Positions 8,238 through 16,655 of a DNA stretch of 36,488 bases are shown piece after piece (position 1 is the first letter of the stretch; each line of letters opens with the position of its first letter). The position numbers and the translations under genes are program-made. Below the pieces are notes generated by a model, which was not told the origin of the DNA, did no database searches, and saw only the letters and a list, made by a program, of their open reading frames with translations. This DNA comes from Rhodobacteraceae bacterium UBA3069 (GTDB taxonomy: Bacteria > Pseudomonadota > Alphaproteobacteria > Rhodobacterales > Rhodobacteraceae): NCBI GenBank assembly GCA_002366795.1, contig DFBX01000037.1, forward strand, positions 1-36,488, given 5' to 3'.

Positions 8238-10040
8238 ATGGCCCTGCACCCGACCGTTGAAAAAGTCACTGCCCGCATCATCGAAAGGTCAGCCGCGACC
8301 CGCGGCCCCTACCTGGACCGGATGCACAGGGCGGCAGAGGCAGGACCGGCCCGCGCACATCTGACCTGCGGCAACCAAGCCCATGCCTATGCCGCCATGG
8401 GCGAGGCGCAGGGCGATCTGGCCGCCGCCCGTGCGCCAAACATCGGCATCGTCACCGCCTATAACGACATGCTTTCCGCCCATCAGCCGTTTGAAACCTT
8501 CCCCGACCTGATCCGCGCCACCGCCCGCAAAAGCGGGGCCACGGCGCAGGTGGCAGGCGGCGTGCCTGCCATGTGCGATGGCGTCACGCAGGGCCAGCCG
8601 GGGATGGAACTGTCGCTGTTTTCCCGCGACGTGATTGCCCTCGCGGCCGGGGTCGCCCTGTCGCACAACTGTTTCGACGCGGCGATCTACCTTGGGGTTT
8701 GCGACAAGATCGTGCCGGGGCTGGTCATGGCGGCGGCGACCTTCGGGCATATCCCGGCGATCTTCCTGCCTGCGGGGCCGATGACATCCGGCCTGCCCAA
8801 TGATGAAAAGGCCAAGGTGCGCCAACAATTCGCCACGGGCGAGGTTGACCGCGCCGAGTTGATGGCGGCGGAAATGGCCTCGTACCATGGTCCCGGCACC
8901 TGCACTTTCTACGGCACGGCCAATTCCAACCAGATGCTGATGGAATTCATGGGCCTGCACCTGCCGGGCGCGTCTTTCGTGAACCCGAACACCCCCATGC
9001 GCGAGGCGCTGACTGTCGCGGGGGTGGAACGCGCCCTTGGCATGACCGCCCTTGGCAGTGATTACCGCCCCGCCTGCGATGTGCTGGACGAACGCGCCTT
9101 TGTGAACGGCATCGTCGGGCTGATGGCAACGGGCGGGTCCACCAATCTGGTGCTGCACCTGCCCGCAATGGCCCGCGCCGCCGGCATCCAGCTGGAGCTG
9201 GAGGATTTCAATGAACTGTCGGGCGCGACGCCGCTGATGGCCCGCGTCTATCCCAACGGGTTGGCGGACGTGAACCATTTCCATGCCGCCGGTGGCCTGA
9301 CCTACATGATAGGCGAACTGCTGGACGCAGGTCTTCTGCATCCCGATAGCCCTACCGTCATGGGCAGCGGCCTGCGCGATTATGTGCAGGAACCGAAATT
9401 GCGCGATGGCCGCGCCATGTGGGAACCCGCCCCGCGCATCAGCCAGAACGACAAGATCCTGCGCCCCGCAACGGACCCGTTCCAGCCTACGGGCGGCTTG
9501 CAGCAACTGTCGGGCAATCTGGGGCTGGGCATGATAAAGACCTCTGCCGTCGATCCCGCCCGCCACGTGATCGAGGCCCCCGCGCGGGTGTTCCACACCC
9601 AAGATGCCGTGAAAGATGCGTTCAAGGCGGGCGAATTCACCGCCGACACCATCATCGTGGTCCGCTTTCAAGGCCCGCAAGCCAACGGGATGCCCGAATT
9701 GCACGGGCTGACCCCCACGCTGGCCGTGCTGCAAGATCGCGGGCTGAAGGTGGCACTTGTCACCGATGGGCGCATGTCGGGCGCGTCGGGCAAGGTGCCC
9801 TCGGCCATTCATGTCACGCCCGAAGCCGCCGCCGGTGGCCCGCTGGCCCTGCTGCAAGACGGCGATATCGTCCGACTGGACGCCAAGGCGGGGGTGATCG
9901 AAACCAGTGCCGACCTCTCCACCCGCACTCCCGCCGCGCCCGATCTGTCCGCCAATGCGCACGGCATCGGGCGCGAGCTGTTCGAAACCTTCCGCCGCAA
10001 TGTCGGCCCCGCTGCGCATGGCGCGGCGGTGGTCGTCTGA
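8238..10040 (+). CDS. edd: Phosphogluconate dehydratase (6-phosphogluconate dehydratase)
   Basis: This enzyme dehydrates 6-phosphogluconate to 2-keto-3-deoxy-6-phosphogluconate, the first committed step of the Entner-Doudoroff pathway, in the cytoplasm. The 600-residue length is normal for Edd. The ILVD/EDD signatures are present: AYNDMLSAHQPF (74-85), MCDGVTQGQPGMELSLFSRD (112-131), GVCDK with Cys155, and GPGTCTFYGTANSNQM with Cys222. Cys155 and Cys222 are the likely iron-sulfur ligands. The C-terminal GRMSGASGKVPSAIHVTPEA is also typical. AAGGAG lies seven bases before the ATG. It is followed 22 bases later by eda. Confidence 0.97.
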   Translation: MALHPTVEKVTARIIERSAATRGPYLDRMHRAAEAGPARAHLTCGNQAHAYAAMGEAQGDLAAARAPNIGIVTAYNDMLSAHQPFETFPDLIRATARKSGATAQVAGGVPAMCDGVTQGQPGMELSLFSRDVIALAAGVALSHNCFDAAIYLGVCDKIVPGLVMAAATFGHIPAIFLPAGPMTSGLPNDEKAKVRQQFATGEVDRAELMAAEMASYHGPGTCTFYGTANSNQMLMEFMGLHLPGASFVNPNTPMREALTVAGVERALGMTALGSDYRPACDVLDERAFVNGIVGLMATGGSTNLVLHLPAMARAAGIQLELEDFNELSGATPLMARVYPNGLADVNHFHAAGGLTYMIGELLDAGLLHPDSPTVMGSGLRDYVQEPKLRDGRAMWEPAPRISQNDKILRPATDPFQPTGGLQQLSGNLGLGMIKTSAVDPARHVIEAPARVFHTQDAVKDAFKAGEFTADTIIVVRFQGPQANGMPELHGLTPTLAVLQDRGLKVALVTDGRMSGASGKVPSAIHVTPEAAAGGPLALLQDGDIVRLDAKAGVIETSADLSTRTPAAPDLSANAHGIGRELFETFRRNVGPAAHGAAVVV

Positions 10041-10062
10041 CCCTACTCAAAAGGCCCGCAAC

Positions 10063-10701
10063 ATGACCCCGCAACAATTCAGCCAACAGACGGAATCGCT
10101 TTGCCGCCGCGCCCCCGTGGTGCCGGTGCTGGTGGTCCAAGACACGGCCCATGCGGCCCCGCTGGCCCGTGCCCTGGTCAAGGGCGGGCTGCCCGCCCTC
10201 GAAGTCACCCTGCGCACCCCTGCCGCGCTGGACGTGATCCGCGCCATGGCCGATGTAGACGGCGGCATCGTCGGCGCCGGCACCCTGCTGACCCCCGAAG
10301 ACGTGCGCGCCGCCAAGCATGCTGGCGCAACCTTCGGCGTCTCGCCCGGCGCCACCGACCGCATCCTTGACGCGGCAGAGGCCGAAGACCTGCCCATCCT
10401 GCCCGGCGCGGCCACCGCGTCCGAGGCAATGCGCCTGCTGGAGCGCGGCTATACCGTGCAAAAATTCTTTCCGGCAGAAGCGTCGGGCGGGGCGAATATG
10501 CTCAAATCCCTGTCCTCGCCTCTGCCGCAAATCCGTTTCTGCCCCACTGGCGGCGTGTCCCTGGAAAACGCGCGCGACTACCTATCGCTGCCCAACGTGC
10601 TATGCGTCGGCGGCAGTTGGGTCGCGCCCACGGATATGGTCAAACAGGGCAACTGGGACGGCATCACCAAACTGGCATCCGAGGCCGCCGCCCTGCGCTG
10701 A
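10063..10701 (+). CDS. eda: 2-dehydro-3-deoxy-phosphogluconate (KDPG) aldolase
   Basis: The enzyme cleaves KDPG to pyruvate and glyceraldehyde-3-phosphate, the second specific Entner-Doudoroff step. The 212-residue length fits the family. Active-site residues visible are Glu47 and Arg51 in LEVTLRTP and the Schiff-base Lys134 in VQKFFPAE. GAGTLLTPED and the phosphate-binding CPTGGV and CVGGSW are also present. I chose ATG 10063, because the upstream in-frame extension would lie inside edd. It is cotranscribed with edd across a 22-base gap. The ribosome site is weak (AAAAGG), so coupling to edd translation is possible. Confidence 0.96.
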   Translation: MTPQQFSQQTESLCRRAPVVPVLVVQDTAHAAPLARALVKGGLPALEVTLRTPAALDVIRAMADVDGGIVGAGTLLTPEDVRAAKHAGATFGVSPGATDRILDAAEAEDLPILPGAATASEAMRLLERGYTVQKFFPAEASGGANMLKSLSSPLPQIRFCPTGGVSLENARDYLSLPNVLCVGGSWVAPTDMVKQGNWDGITKLASEAAALR

Positions 10702-10709
10702 TCTACCGT

Positions 10710-10742
10710 TTCATTGTTCCATAAATACCTCCCGCCGGAGGC
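10710..10742 (-). repeat. Dispersed 33-bp intergenic element, copy A
   Basis: On the minus strand it reads GCCTCCGGCGGGAGGTATTT, then ATGGAACAA, ending TGAA. CCTCC-GGCG-GGAGG forms a small hairpin directly before TATTT. It begins 79 bases after the stop of the 91-aa gene, in that gene's orientation, and ends nine bases past the eda stop. Copies B and C are at 24365 and 26962. Confidence 0.75.
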
Positions 10743-10821
10743 TTCGATCCGCACCACGACCGACACCGCATGGCTTGGCCCCACCTGTCCCGATGCTGCC
10801 AGATCACGCGAGTTCTGCAAA

Positions 10822-11097
10822 TCAGTTCCTCGGGCGGCTTTTCCAACCGCCGCGCCTCTGCGGGGTCGCGATGGCGTGCAACCCCTCTGTAAGGATCGCA
10901 CTCATCGGGTGGTCCGGAGCGGTCGCGCCATAATGCGCCAGAAGACCGTTCAGCGCCGTGCGCTGTTCGGTCCCGGCGGGCAGGCTCAACGCCCAATCCA
11001 AAAAGATCGAGCGGCACTCTTCGGCGGTGATCCCCTCGATCCGGTAGGCTTCGCGGATCAACCCCTTGGGATCAAACGGGTCTTTTTCGGCTTTCAT
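10822..11097 (-). CDS. Conserved small hypothetical protein, 91 aa, coupled to glnE
   Basis: This gene starts in the stop codon of glnE (ATGA overlap at 11094-11097). It encodes a soluble protein with MKAEKDPFDPKGLIREAYRI, ECRSIFLDWALSLP and LNGLLAHYGATAPDHPMSAI stretches. I recall similar short proteins after glnE in Rhodobacteraceae, but no function is known to me. The predominantly helical composition and the lack of a signal peptide suggest a cytoplasmic protein. Coupling to glnE hints at a role in nitrogen regulation, which is inference only. Confidence 0.75.
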   Translation of the reverse strand: MKAEKDPFDPKGLIREAYRIEGITAEECRSIFLDWALSLPAGTEQRTALNGLLAHYGATAPDHPMSAILTEGLHAIATPQRRGGWKSRPRN

Positions 11098-13898
11098 GTC
11101 TTGGCCCTTGCTGTGACGACCGCCTCGATACGCGCGGCGGCGGTTGCGGGCAACTCCACAAGCGCCGCTTTCAACGCCTCCAGCGTCTTGCAACCAGACT
11201 CGCGCAGCAGCATCGCCGCGCCGCCGCTGCCGATATCCGTATCCCGCAAGGCGCGTTCGGACAGCAGCTTTGACACCGCCTGCACATGCCAGCACAGCCG
11301 GTAGCAATCGACCACCGCCGCGCGGCCTGCAGCATCCAGCCAACCAAGATGCTCTGCCGCTTCCAGCCCCGCCAGGGTGGACCGTTCCGCCGCGCCCGAT
11401 ACCAGCAATGCTCCCTGCGCCAGCAATTCGATGTCCTGCAAACGGCCGGGGCCGATCTTTGCCTCCCAAGGGCCATCGGGGGACTTGGCGGCAAAGATGC
11501 GGGCGCGCATTTGTGCGATCTCTTGCAGTACCTTGCCCTCGGGATCGCCCGCTTCGATCACCATGCGGCGCACCGCCTCGACATCTGCGGCCACCGCGGC
11601 TTGACCGGCCACGGGGCGGGCGCGGGTCAGGGCCAGATGCTCCCATACCCAGGCCTGCGTCTGTTGGTAATCACGGAAAGATGCCAGCGAAGTCGCCACC
11701 GGCCCCTGTGTACCCGAGGGGCGCAAGCGCATGTCCACCTCGTACAGCCGCCCCTCGGCCATCTGCGCGGTGGCGGCCGTGACCATGGCCTGCGTCAGCC
11801 GCGCGTAATAGGTACGGGATGCCAGCGGGCGGCGGCCCTCGCTTTGCTCGACCCCGTCCGCGTCATAGATCACGATCAGGTCCAAGTCAGATGTCGCGTT
11901 CAGCCGCGCGGCACCCAGACTGCCCATGCCCAGAACCATCGCCCCGCGCCCCGGCGCATCGCCGTGCTTCAATGCGAAATTCGCCTGCACCTGTGGATAA
12001 AGCGCGGCCAATGATGCCTCGGCCAGATCGGCATATTGTCGGCCGGCCTCTTCGGCACCGATCAGCCCGCGCAGGTGATGCACACCGATGCGGAAGTGCC
12101 ATTCCTTGGCCCAACGGCGGGCGGCATCCAGTTGGCGTTCGTAATCTTCCTCGGCTTGCAACATGCCCGCCAGTTCGCTGCGCAGCGCCGCCATCCCCGG
12201 CCAGTCGGCAAAGAAATCGCCGCCGATCACCGCGTCGAACACGCCCGCGTTGCGCGACAGGTGCCGCGCCAGCGCAGGCGCGGTGCCGACGATATCCACC
12301 AACAGGTCGATCAGTTGCGGGTTTGCTTCAAACAGGGAAAACAGCTGCACCCCCGCGGGCAAGCCGCGCAGGAAACCGTCAAAGGCCAAAAGCGCCTCGT
12401 CCGGGCGGGCTGTATCGTGTAGGCGCGACAGGATTTCAGGGCGCAGACGGTCGAAAATTTCGACCGCGCGGGCCGACCGCAGGCAGGGGTAGCTTTTCCA
12501 GCGGCCCGTCACCTCGGTGTCAAAGGCGGTTTCTTCTGACGTGTCGGGTGCCTCCGCCGGTTTCACGCTGTCTTGCGCAAAGAATCCCTCGGCCAGTTCA
12601 TGCACCTCTTCCAGCCGCACCCGCAGGTCGGATTTCAGCGCCTCCACCTCGACCCCCATGAAAGCGGCCAGCCGGTCGAAACCCTCGTCATTTGCGGGCA
12701 GGCGATGGGTCTGCGCGTCGTTGATCATTTGAAGCCGGTGTTCGACTTCGCGGTGGGCGCGGTAATGGCGGGTCAGCACATGGGTTACATCCTCGGGCAC
12801 CCAGCCCTTTTCAGCCAACACAGCCAGACCTTCGACCGTGCCGCGCACCCGCAGGTCGGGGTCGCGCCCGCCTGCGATCAACTGGCGGGTCTGGGTAAAG
12901 AACTCGATCTCGCGGATGCCCCCGCGCCCCAGTTTCATGTTGTGATCGGCCAGCTTGATCCGCCCGCCCATGCCCTTGTGTTCACGGTAGGCCAGCCGCA
13001 TGTCATGGGCATCCTGAATAGCGGTGAAATCCAGATGCTTGCGCCATACAAAGGGGCGCAGCGTGTCAAGAAACCCCTGCCCCGCCGCCAGGTCGCCGGC
13101 GCAGGGGCGTGCCTTGATATAGGCGGCGCGTTCCCACGTCCGGCCAAGGCTTTCATAATAGGTTTCCGCTGCGGCCATGGCCATGCAAACAGGCGTGACC
13201 GACGGGTCGGGGCGCAGGCGCAAATCGGTGCGGAACACGTATCCTTCGGCGGTGGGATCGTTCAGCATCGCCGCCATCTTGCGCGTGGCCCTGACGAAAG
13301 AGTCCCGCGCCTCCATCCACTCGTCCGGTTCAAAACGGGTTTCGTCGAACAGGCATATCAGGTCGATGTCGCTGCTATAGTTTAATTCGAAAGCGCCCAT
13401 TTTTCCCATGGCAAGCGCGGTCATGCCGCCGCCTTCCTTGGCCCAATCAGGGGTCGCACCGGGCAGTTTGCCGCGCTTGATTTCCGCGCCAATGGTGGCG
13501 CGCAGGGCCAGGTGGGCGGCCAAGTCGGCGAAACGGGTCAGGGTGCCCGTGATCTGCTCCAGCGGCCAGACCCCGCCCAGATCAGCCAGCGCACAAATCA
13601 GCGCGATGCGCCGCTTGGCTTGCCTGAGCGCAGAGGGAAGGCGATCGGGCGCGACCTCGTACAGTTCGGCGAACAACGCCTCCACCGCCGCCTCTGGCGC
13701 ATCCAGCGCCGGGACGATCCAATCCGCCTCTTTGATGGTCAGGGTTTTCAGGTAGGGCGCGCAGCCCCCTGCCCCGGTGACCAGCTTGGCCGGATCCCCG
13801 GTCAGGCCGGGCACGGCGGCCAGCGCCTCGGCCCCGCGATCGGGATCGAAAGCGCGCGGCAGGCGGGTGATGCGGGTGGCAAATGTCGTTTCTGTCAT
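11094..13898 (-). CDS. glnE: Bifunctional glutamine synthetase adenylyltransferase/adenylyl-removing enzyme
   Basis: GlnE attaches or removes AMP on glutamine synthetase in response to PII and glutamine. The 934-residue product has the expected duplicated nucleotidyltransferase architecture. An N-terminal (removase) catalytic site has NYSSDIDLICLFDE (Asp177 and Asp179). A C-terminal (transferase) site has LGAARLNATSDLDLIVIYD near residue 680. Between and after them are helical regulatory regions, including GRGGIREIEFFTQ. The ATG at 13898 was chosen because homologues start close to this point; the frame is open for 150 codons further upstream, where it overlaps the divergent YbaK gene. The start lies 85 bases from that gene. 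Confidence 0.95.
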   Translation of the reverse strand: MTETTFATRITRLPRAFDPDRGAEALAAVPGLTGDPAKLVTGAGGCAPYLKTLTIKEADWIVPALDAPEAAVEALFAELYEVAPDRLPSALRQAKRRIALICALADLGGVWPLEQITGTLTRFADLAAHLALRATIGAEIKRGKLPGATPDWAKEGGGMTALAMGKMGAFELNYSSDIDLICLFDETRFEPDEWMEARDSFVRATRKMAAMLNDPTAEGYVFRTDLRLRPDPSVTPVCMAMAAAETYYESLGRTWERAAYIKARPCAGDLAAGQGFLDTLRPFVWRKHLDFTAIQDAHDMRLAYREHKGMGGRIKLADHNMKLGRGGIREIEFFTQTRQLIAGGRDPDLRVRGTVEGLAVLAEKGWVPEDVTHVLTRHYRAHREVEHRLQMINDAQTHRLPANDEGFDRLAAFMGVEVEALKSDLRVRLEEVHELAEGFFAQDSVKPAEAPDTSEETAFDTEVTGRWKSYPCLRSARAVEIFDRLRPEILSRLHDTARPDEALLAFDGFLRGLPAGVQLFSLFEANPQLIDLLVDIVGTAPALARHLSRNAGVFDAVIGGDFFADWPGMAALRSELAGMLQAEEDYERQLDAARRWAKEWHFRIGVHHLRGLIGAEEAGRQYADLAEASLAALYPQVQANFALKHGDAPGRGAMVLGMGSLGAARLNATSDLDLIVIYDADGVEQSEGRRPLASRTYYARLTQAMVTAATAQMAEGRLYEVDMRLRPSGTQGPVATSLASFRDYQQTQAWVWEHLALTRARPVAGQAAVAADVEAVRRMVIEAGDPEGKVLQEIAQMRARIFAAKSPDGPWEAKIGPGRLQDIELLAQGALLVSGAAERSTLAGLEAAEHLGWLDAAGRAAVVDCYRLCWHVQAVSKLLSERALRDTDIGSGGAAMLLRESGCKTLEALKAALVELPATAAARIEAVVTARAKT

Positions 13899-13983
13899 GG
13901 CTGCAAGATGCGCCGCCGCGCGGGTCTGGTCAATGCGCCAAGTTGCTGGAATAATCGCCCCGCGACCATCCGAAGGAGCGCCC

Positions 13984-14451
13984 ATGTCCAAAAGCCTGAA
14001 ACGTGTGATCGGTGCGCTGGAAGCGGCCGGAATGACCGCCGACATCCAAGAACTGGGTCTGGCCCGCACCGCCCGGCAGGCCGCCGACGTGGCAGGTTGC
14101 GACGTGGACCAGATTGCCAAGTCGATGATCTTTCGCGGCGAGGCATCGGGCGAGGCGATCCTGTTCCTGACCGCGGGCGGCAACCAGGTGGACACAGCCA
14201 AGGCCAGCGCGGTCGCGGGCGAGGCTTTGGGCCGCGCCGATGCCGCATTGGTGCGCACGCAAACCGGGTTTGCCATTGGCGGTGTCGCGCCGGTGGGGCA
14301 CCTGAACCCGATCCGCGCATTTCTGGACCCGCGGCTGATGGAATTCACCCAAATCTGGGCAGCGGCAGGTACGCCGCACCATATTTTCCCGATTCATCCG
14401 CGGAAATTACAGCGCATAACCGACGCTCAACCTGCTGTTTTCATTATATAA
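13984..14451 (+). CDS. YbaK/EbsC-type aminoacyl-tRNA deacylase-like protein
   Basis: This 155-residue protein has the YbaK/ProX editing-domain fold. Such proteins hydrolyse mischarged tRNAs (Cys-tRNAPro, Ala-tRNAPro and others) in the cytoplasm. Supporting motifs are QIAKSMIFRG, with the Lys that is conserved in the family, ILFLTAGGNQVD, and GFAIGGVAPVGH near residues 95-106. GAAGGAG precedes the ATG by six bases. It is divergent from glnE. Its last codons overlap a TATAAT that probably belongs to the DUF2852 promoter. The specific tRNA substrate cannot be told from the sequence. Confidence 0.88.
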   Translation: MSKSLKRVIGALEAAGMTADIQELGLARTARQAADVAGCDVDQIAKSMIFRGEASGEAILFLTAGGNQVDTAKASAVAGEALGRADAALVRTQTGFAIGGVAPVGHLNPIRAFLDPRLMEFTQIWAAAGTPHHIFPIHPRKLQRITDAQPAVFII

Positions 14452-14452
14452 T
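14447..14452 (+). promoter_or_regulatory. Candidate -10 element for the DUF2852 gene
   Basis: TATAAT overlaps the TAA of the YbaK gene. No clear -35 box lies 16-18 bases upstream. The first palindromic operator begins eight bases downstream, near the expected transcription start. Confidence 0.45.
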
Positions 14453-14459
14453 ACAAAAT

Positions 14460-14480
14460 AATGTAAAAAACATTCACATA
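14460..14480. promoter_or_regulatory. Operator-like palindrome, copy 1
   Basis: AATGTAAA-N5-TTCACATA, an imperfect version of the 21-bp palindrome at 14519. It shares AATGT, ACATTCACAT and the spacing. It lies at the predicted transcription start, where a bound protein would block RNA polymerase. Confidence 0.6.
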
Positions 14481-14518
14481 GACCCTTGCGGCAGGCCAGG
14501 CATGTCCCCACCTTCAGT

Positions 14519-14539
14519 AATGTGAAAGACATTCACATT
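14519..14539. promoter_or_regulatory. Operator-like palindrome, copy 2
   Basis: AATGTGAA-AGACA-TTCACATT, with perfect 8-bp arms and a five-base spacer, 59 bases downstream of copy 1 and just before the ribosome site (CGGAGAG) of the DUF2852 gene. Two similar sites in a short leader strongly suggest a dimeric repressor. The regulator is not in the window. Confidence 0.7.
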
Positions 14540-14556
14540 GCAAAACGGAGAGAGAC

Positions 14557-15012
14557 ATGACCACCGCCGCCTATACTTCCAGCGTTTCCGCCCACCGGCG
14601 CGTGACTTGGCTTTCACGGGCCGAAGCGTGGCTGGATGACCGGGGCAAAGGTGCCTGGATCGCCGCCATGGTGCTTGGGTTCATTTTCTTCTGGCCCGTC
14701 GGGCTGGCCCTTCTTACCTATATGATCTGGAGCAAACGCATGTTCGGAACATCCTGCCGCCACAACCGTTCGACCCGCATGGCCCGCCACGGCTATTCCG
14801 CGATGAAGCCGTCGGGCAACAGCGCCTTTGACGCCTACAAGGAAGACACCCTGCGCCGCCTGCAAGACGAACAGGAAAACTTCGAGGCCTTCCTGGAACG
14901 TCTGCGCGAGGCAAAGGACAAGGCCGAATTCGACCAGTTCATGGAAGACCGCGCCCGCACCGCCGCTGCCGCACCCGCAGACAACGACGAGGACCGCCGG
15001 GCCGAGGCCTGA
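14557..15012 (+). CDS. DUF2852 domain membrane protein
   Basis: The product is 151 residues. It has an N-terminal cytoplasmic part (SRAEAWLDDRGKGAWIAAMV), one hydrophobic segment around 31-52 (AAMVLGFIFFWPVGLALLTYMI), a basic stretch, and a C-terminal charged helix, probably coiled-coil (YKEDTLRRLQDEQENFEAFL onward). WPVGLALL and the following WSKRMF match the DUF2852 family of alphaproteobacteria, function unknown. A good ribosome site (CGGAGAG) precedes the ATG. Two copies of a palindromic operator in its leader indicate dedicated control, so it may belong to an inducible stress or envelope response (inference). Confidence 0.8.
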   Translation: MTTAAYTSSVSAHRRVTWLSRAEAWLDDRGKGAWIAAMVLGFIFFWPVGLALLTYMIWSKRMFGTSCRHNRSTRMARHGYSAMKPSGNSAFDAYKEDTLRRLQDEQENFEAFLERLREAKDKAEFDQFMEDRARTAAAAPADNDEDRRAEA

Positions 15013-15029
15013 TCCGCGACCCACGCGCG

Positions 15030-15048
15030 CAGCCCCTTGGTGGGGCTG
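15030..15048 (+). terminator. Hairpin after the DUF2852 gene
   Basis: CAGCCCC-TTGGT-GGGGCTG, a 7-bp perfect stem 18 bases past the DUF2852 stop. There is no T-run after it, so it is a weak intrinsic terminator or an mRNA-end structure. Confidence 0.45.
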
Positions 15049-15206
15049 CCGCCCGCCCCATATTATTCAAGAACGCCGTTTCCTCCCCCCAAGATTTGCG
15101 GCGTCCCGCCCCGGCATGTGGCCCATAGGGTAACATTGCCGGGGCACCCTTCTGGAAGCCCGCGCCACGCGCCCCCATATCCTGACCATCCCAACCGGAG
15201 AAACCG

Positions 15207-15695
15207 ATGCAGAACGCCCGCCCCTATTCCAGCCGCTTCGACGGACGCGATCAGGATGCCTGGGCGCTGCCGGATCCTGAAACCCAGCCCGAATTTTATG
15301 CTGATACCGCCACCAAACGCGCCCTTGCATGGGTCGTCGATGCGGTGCTGATCGGGATCATGTGCTTTTTCGCCGTCATCCTGACCGCCTTTATCGGGTT
15401 GTTTTTCCTGCCTTTCCTGTGGTTCATACTGAGTTTCGCCTACCGCGTGGTGACCATTGCGAACGGGTCTGCCACATGGGGGATGCGCCTGATGGCGATC
15501 CAGTTCCGCAATGCCCGCGGGATGCGCCTGAACCTGTCCGAGGCATTCCTGCACACGCTTGGCTACACGGTATCGCTGGCGGTGTTCCCGCTGCAGCTGA
15601 TCTCGATCGTGCTGATGCTGACCACTGCGCGGGGGCAAGGGCTGACCGACCATGTGCTTGGCACCGTGGCGCTGAACCGCAGCGCCGCCTACTGA
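15207..15695 (+). CDS. RDD family membrane protein
   Basis: The product is 162 residues. After a hydrophilic N-terminus, the RDD signature appears as KRALAWVVDAVLIG (residues 38-51), leading into the first membrane helix. A second hydrophobic block (AFIGLFFLPFLWFILSFAYR) follows, then NGSATWGMRLMAIQFRN, the typical RDD linker with a conserved G-x-R-L/M, and a third helix (TVSLAVFPLQLISIVLML). GGAG precedes the ATG. RDD proteins are inner-membrane proteins whose roles are mostly unknown; some are ion transporters. It is probably a single-gene unit between the DUF2852 gene and bpt. Confidence 0.88.
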   Translation: MQNARPYSSRFDGRDQDAWALPDPETQPEFYADTATKRALAWVVDAVLIGIMCFFAVILTAFIGLFFLPFLWFILSFAYRVVTIANGSATWGMRLMAIQFRNARGMRLNLSEAFLHTLGYTVSLAVFPLQLISIVLMLTTARGQGLTDHVLGTVALNRSAAY

Positions 15696-15824
15696 TCCGG
15701 CCTGCACCGCAATCCAGAGTTAACGATACCTTTACGCGGCCCCTTGGCGAGCGTGGCCTGCATTGTTATCGTAACAAGATCAGCCACCCTGCAAACCCAC
15801 ACACACCCCTGTTGATCGGACCCT

Positions 15825-16646
15825 ATGCGCCATACGCTTCCCGTCGCACCGCAGTTCTATGTGACCGCGCCGCAGCCCTGCCCCTATGTTGAGGGCCGGC
15901 AAGAGCGCAAATTGTTTACCGCCTTGCAGGGCGAGGGTTGCCAGGCGCTGAATGACGGCTTGTCGAAACAGGGGTTCCGGCGCAGCCAGAACGTGCTGTA
16001 TCGGCCGTCCTGCGCCGATTGCAACGCCTGTATGTCCGCCCGTATCAGCGTGGCCGATTTTGCCCCGACCAAAAGCCAGAAACGCGCGCGGCGCCGCAGC
16101 AACCGGCTGGCACGGCGGGCAACGTCGCCATGGGCGACCGAGGATCAATACGACCTGTTCCGCCGCTATCTGGACGGTCGCCATGCCGATGGCGGCATGG
16201 CCGACATGGACGTGTTCGAATTCGCCGCCATGATCGAGGAGACCCCGATCCGCACCCGTGTTGTGGAATATACCGACATGGATAGCGGCGACCTGGCCGC
16301 GGTCTGCCTGACGGATGTGTTCGATGACGGGGTGTCGATGGTCTATTCCTTCTTCGACCCCGACCGCGCCAAGGACAGCCTTGGCACCTATATCATCCTT
16401 GACCATATCCAGATCGCACGCGAGGCAAAGCTGCCTTACGTCTATCTGGGCTATTGGGTGCCGGGATCGCCCAAGATGGGCTACAAGGCAAAGTTTTCCG
16501 GGCTGGAACTGTTCGTGGGCGGCCAATGGGCGCCGATGCGCGACCCGGCCGATTATTCGGCGGAAACCCATCCGCTGAAGACCGACCCGATTGCCGAACA
16601 GGTCGCCGCGATTTCCCTGCCAGAACGCAAGACGGGCCGCCTGTAA
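15825..16646 (+). CDS. bpt: Aspartate/glutamate leucyltransferase (Bpt), arginyltransferase-like
   Basis: This cytoplasmic enzyme transfers Leu from tRNA to N-terminal Asp or Glu of proteins, marking them for ClpAP (N-degron pathway). The 273-residue length is as expected. The N-terminal domain has the conserved PCPYVEGRQERKLFT and a Cys cluster CADCNAC (about 64-70). Later come SMVYSFFDPD, GTYIILDHI and YLGYWVPGSPKMGYKAKF, all typical of the ATE/Bpt family. The start at 15825 has only a weak ribosome site (CGGA). It is convergent with the DUF6404-like gene nine bases beyond its stop. Confidence 0.92.
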   Translation: MRHTLPVAPQFYVTAPQPCPYVEGRQERKLFTALQGEGCQALNDGLSKQGFRRSQNVLYRPSCADCNACMSARISVADFAPTKSQKRARRRSNRLARRATSPWATEDQYDLFRRYLDGRHADGGMADMDVFEFAAMIEETPIRTRVVEYTDMDSGDLAAVCLTDVFDDGVSMVYSFFDPDRAKDSLGTYIILDHIQIAREAKLPYVYLGYWVPGSPKMGYKAKFSGLELFVGGQWAPMRDPADYSAETHPLKTDPIAEQVAAISLPERKTGRL

Positions 16647-16655
16647 CAGCGCAAG

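Noticed and set aside
8289..10019. 576-aa minus-strand open frame opposite edd
   Set aside because: High-GC antisense shadow of edd; His/Gly/Arg-rich translation with no family resemblance.
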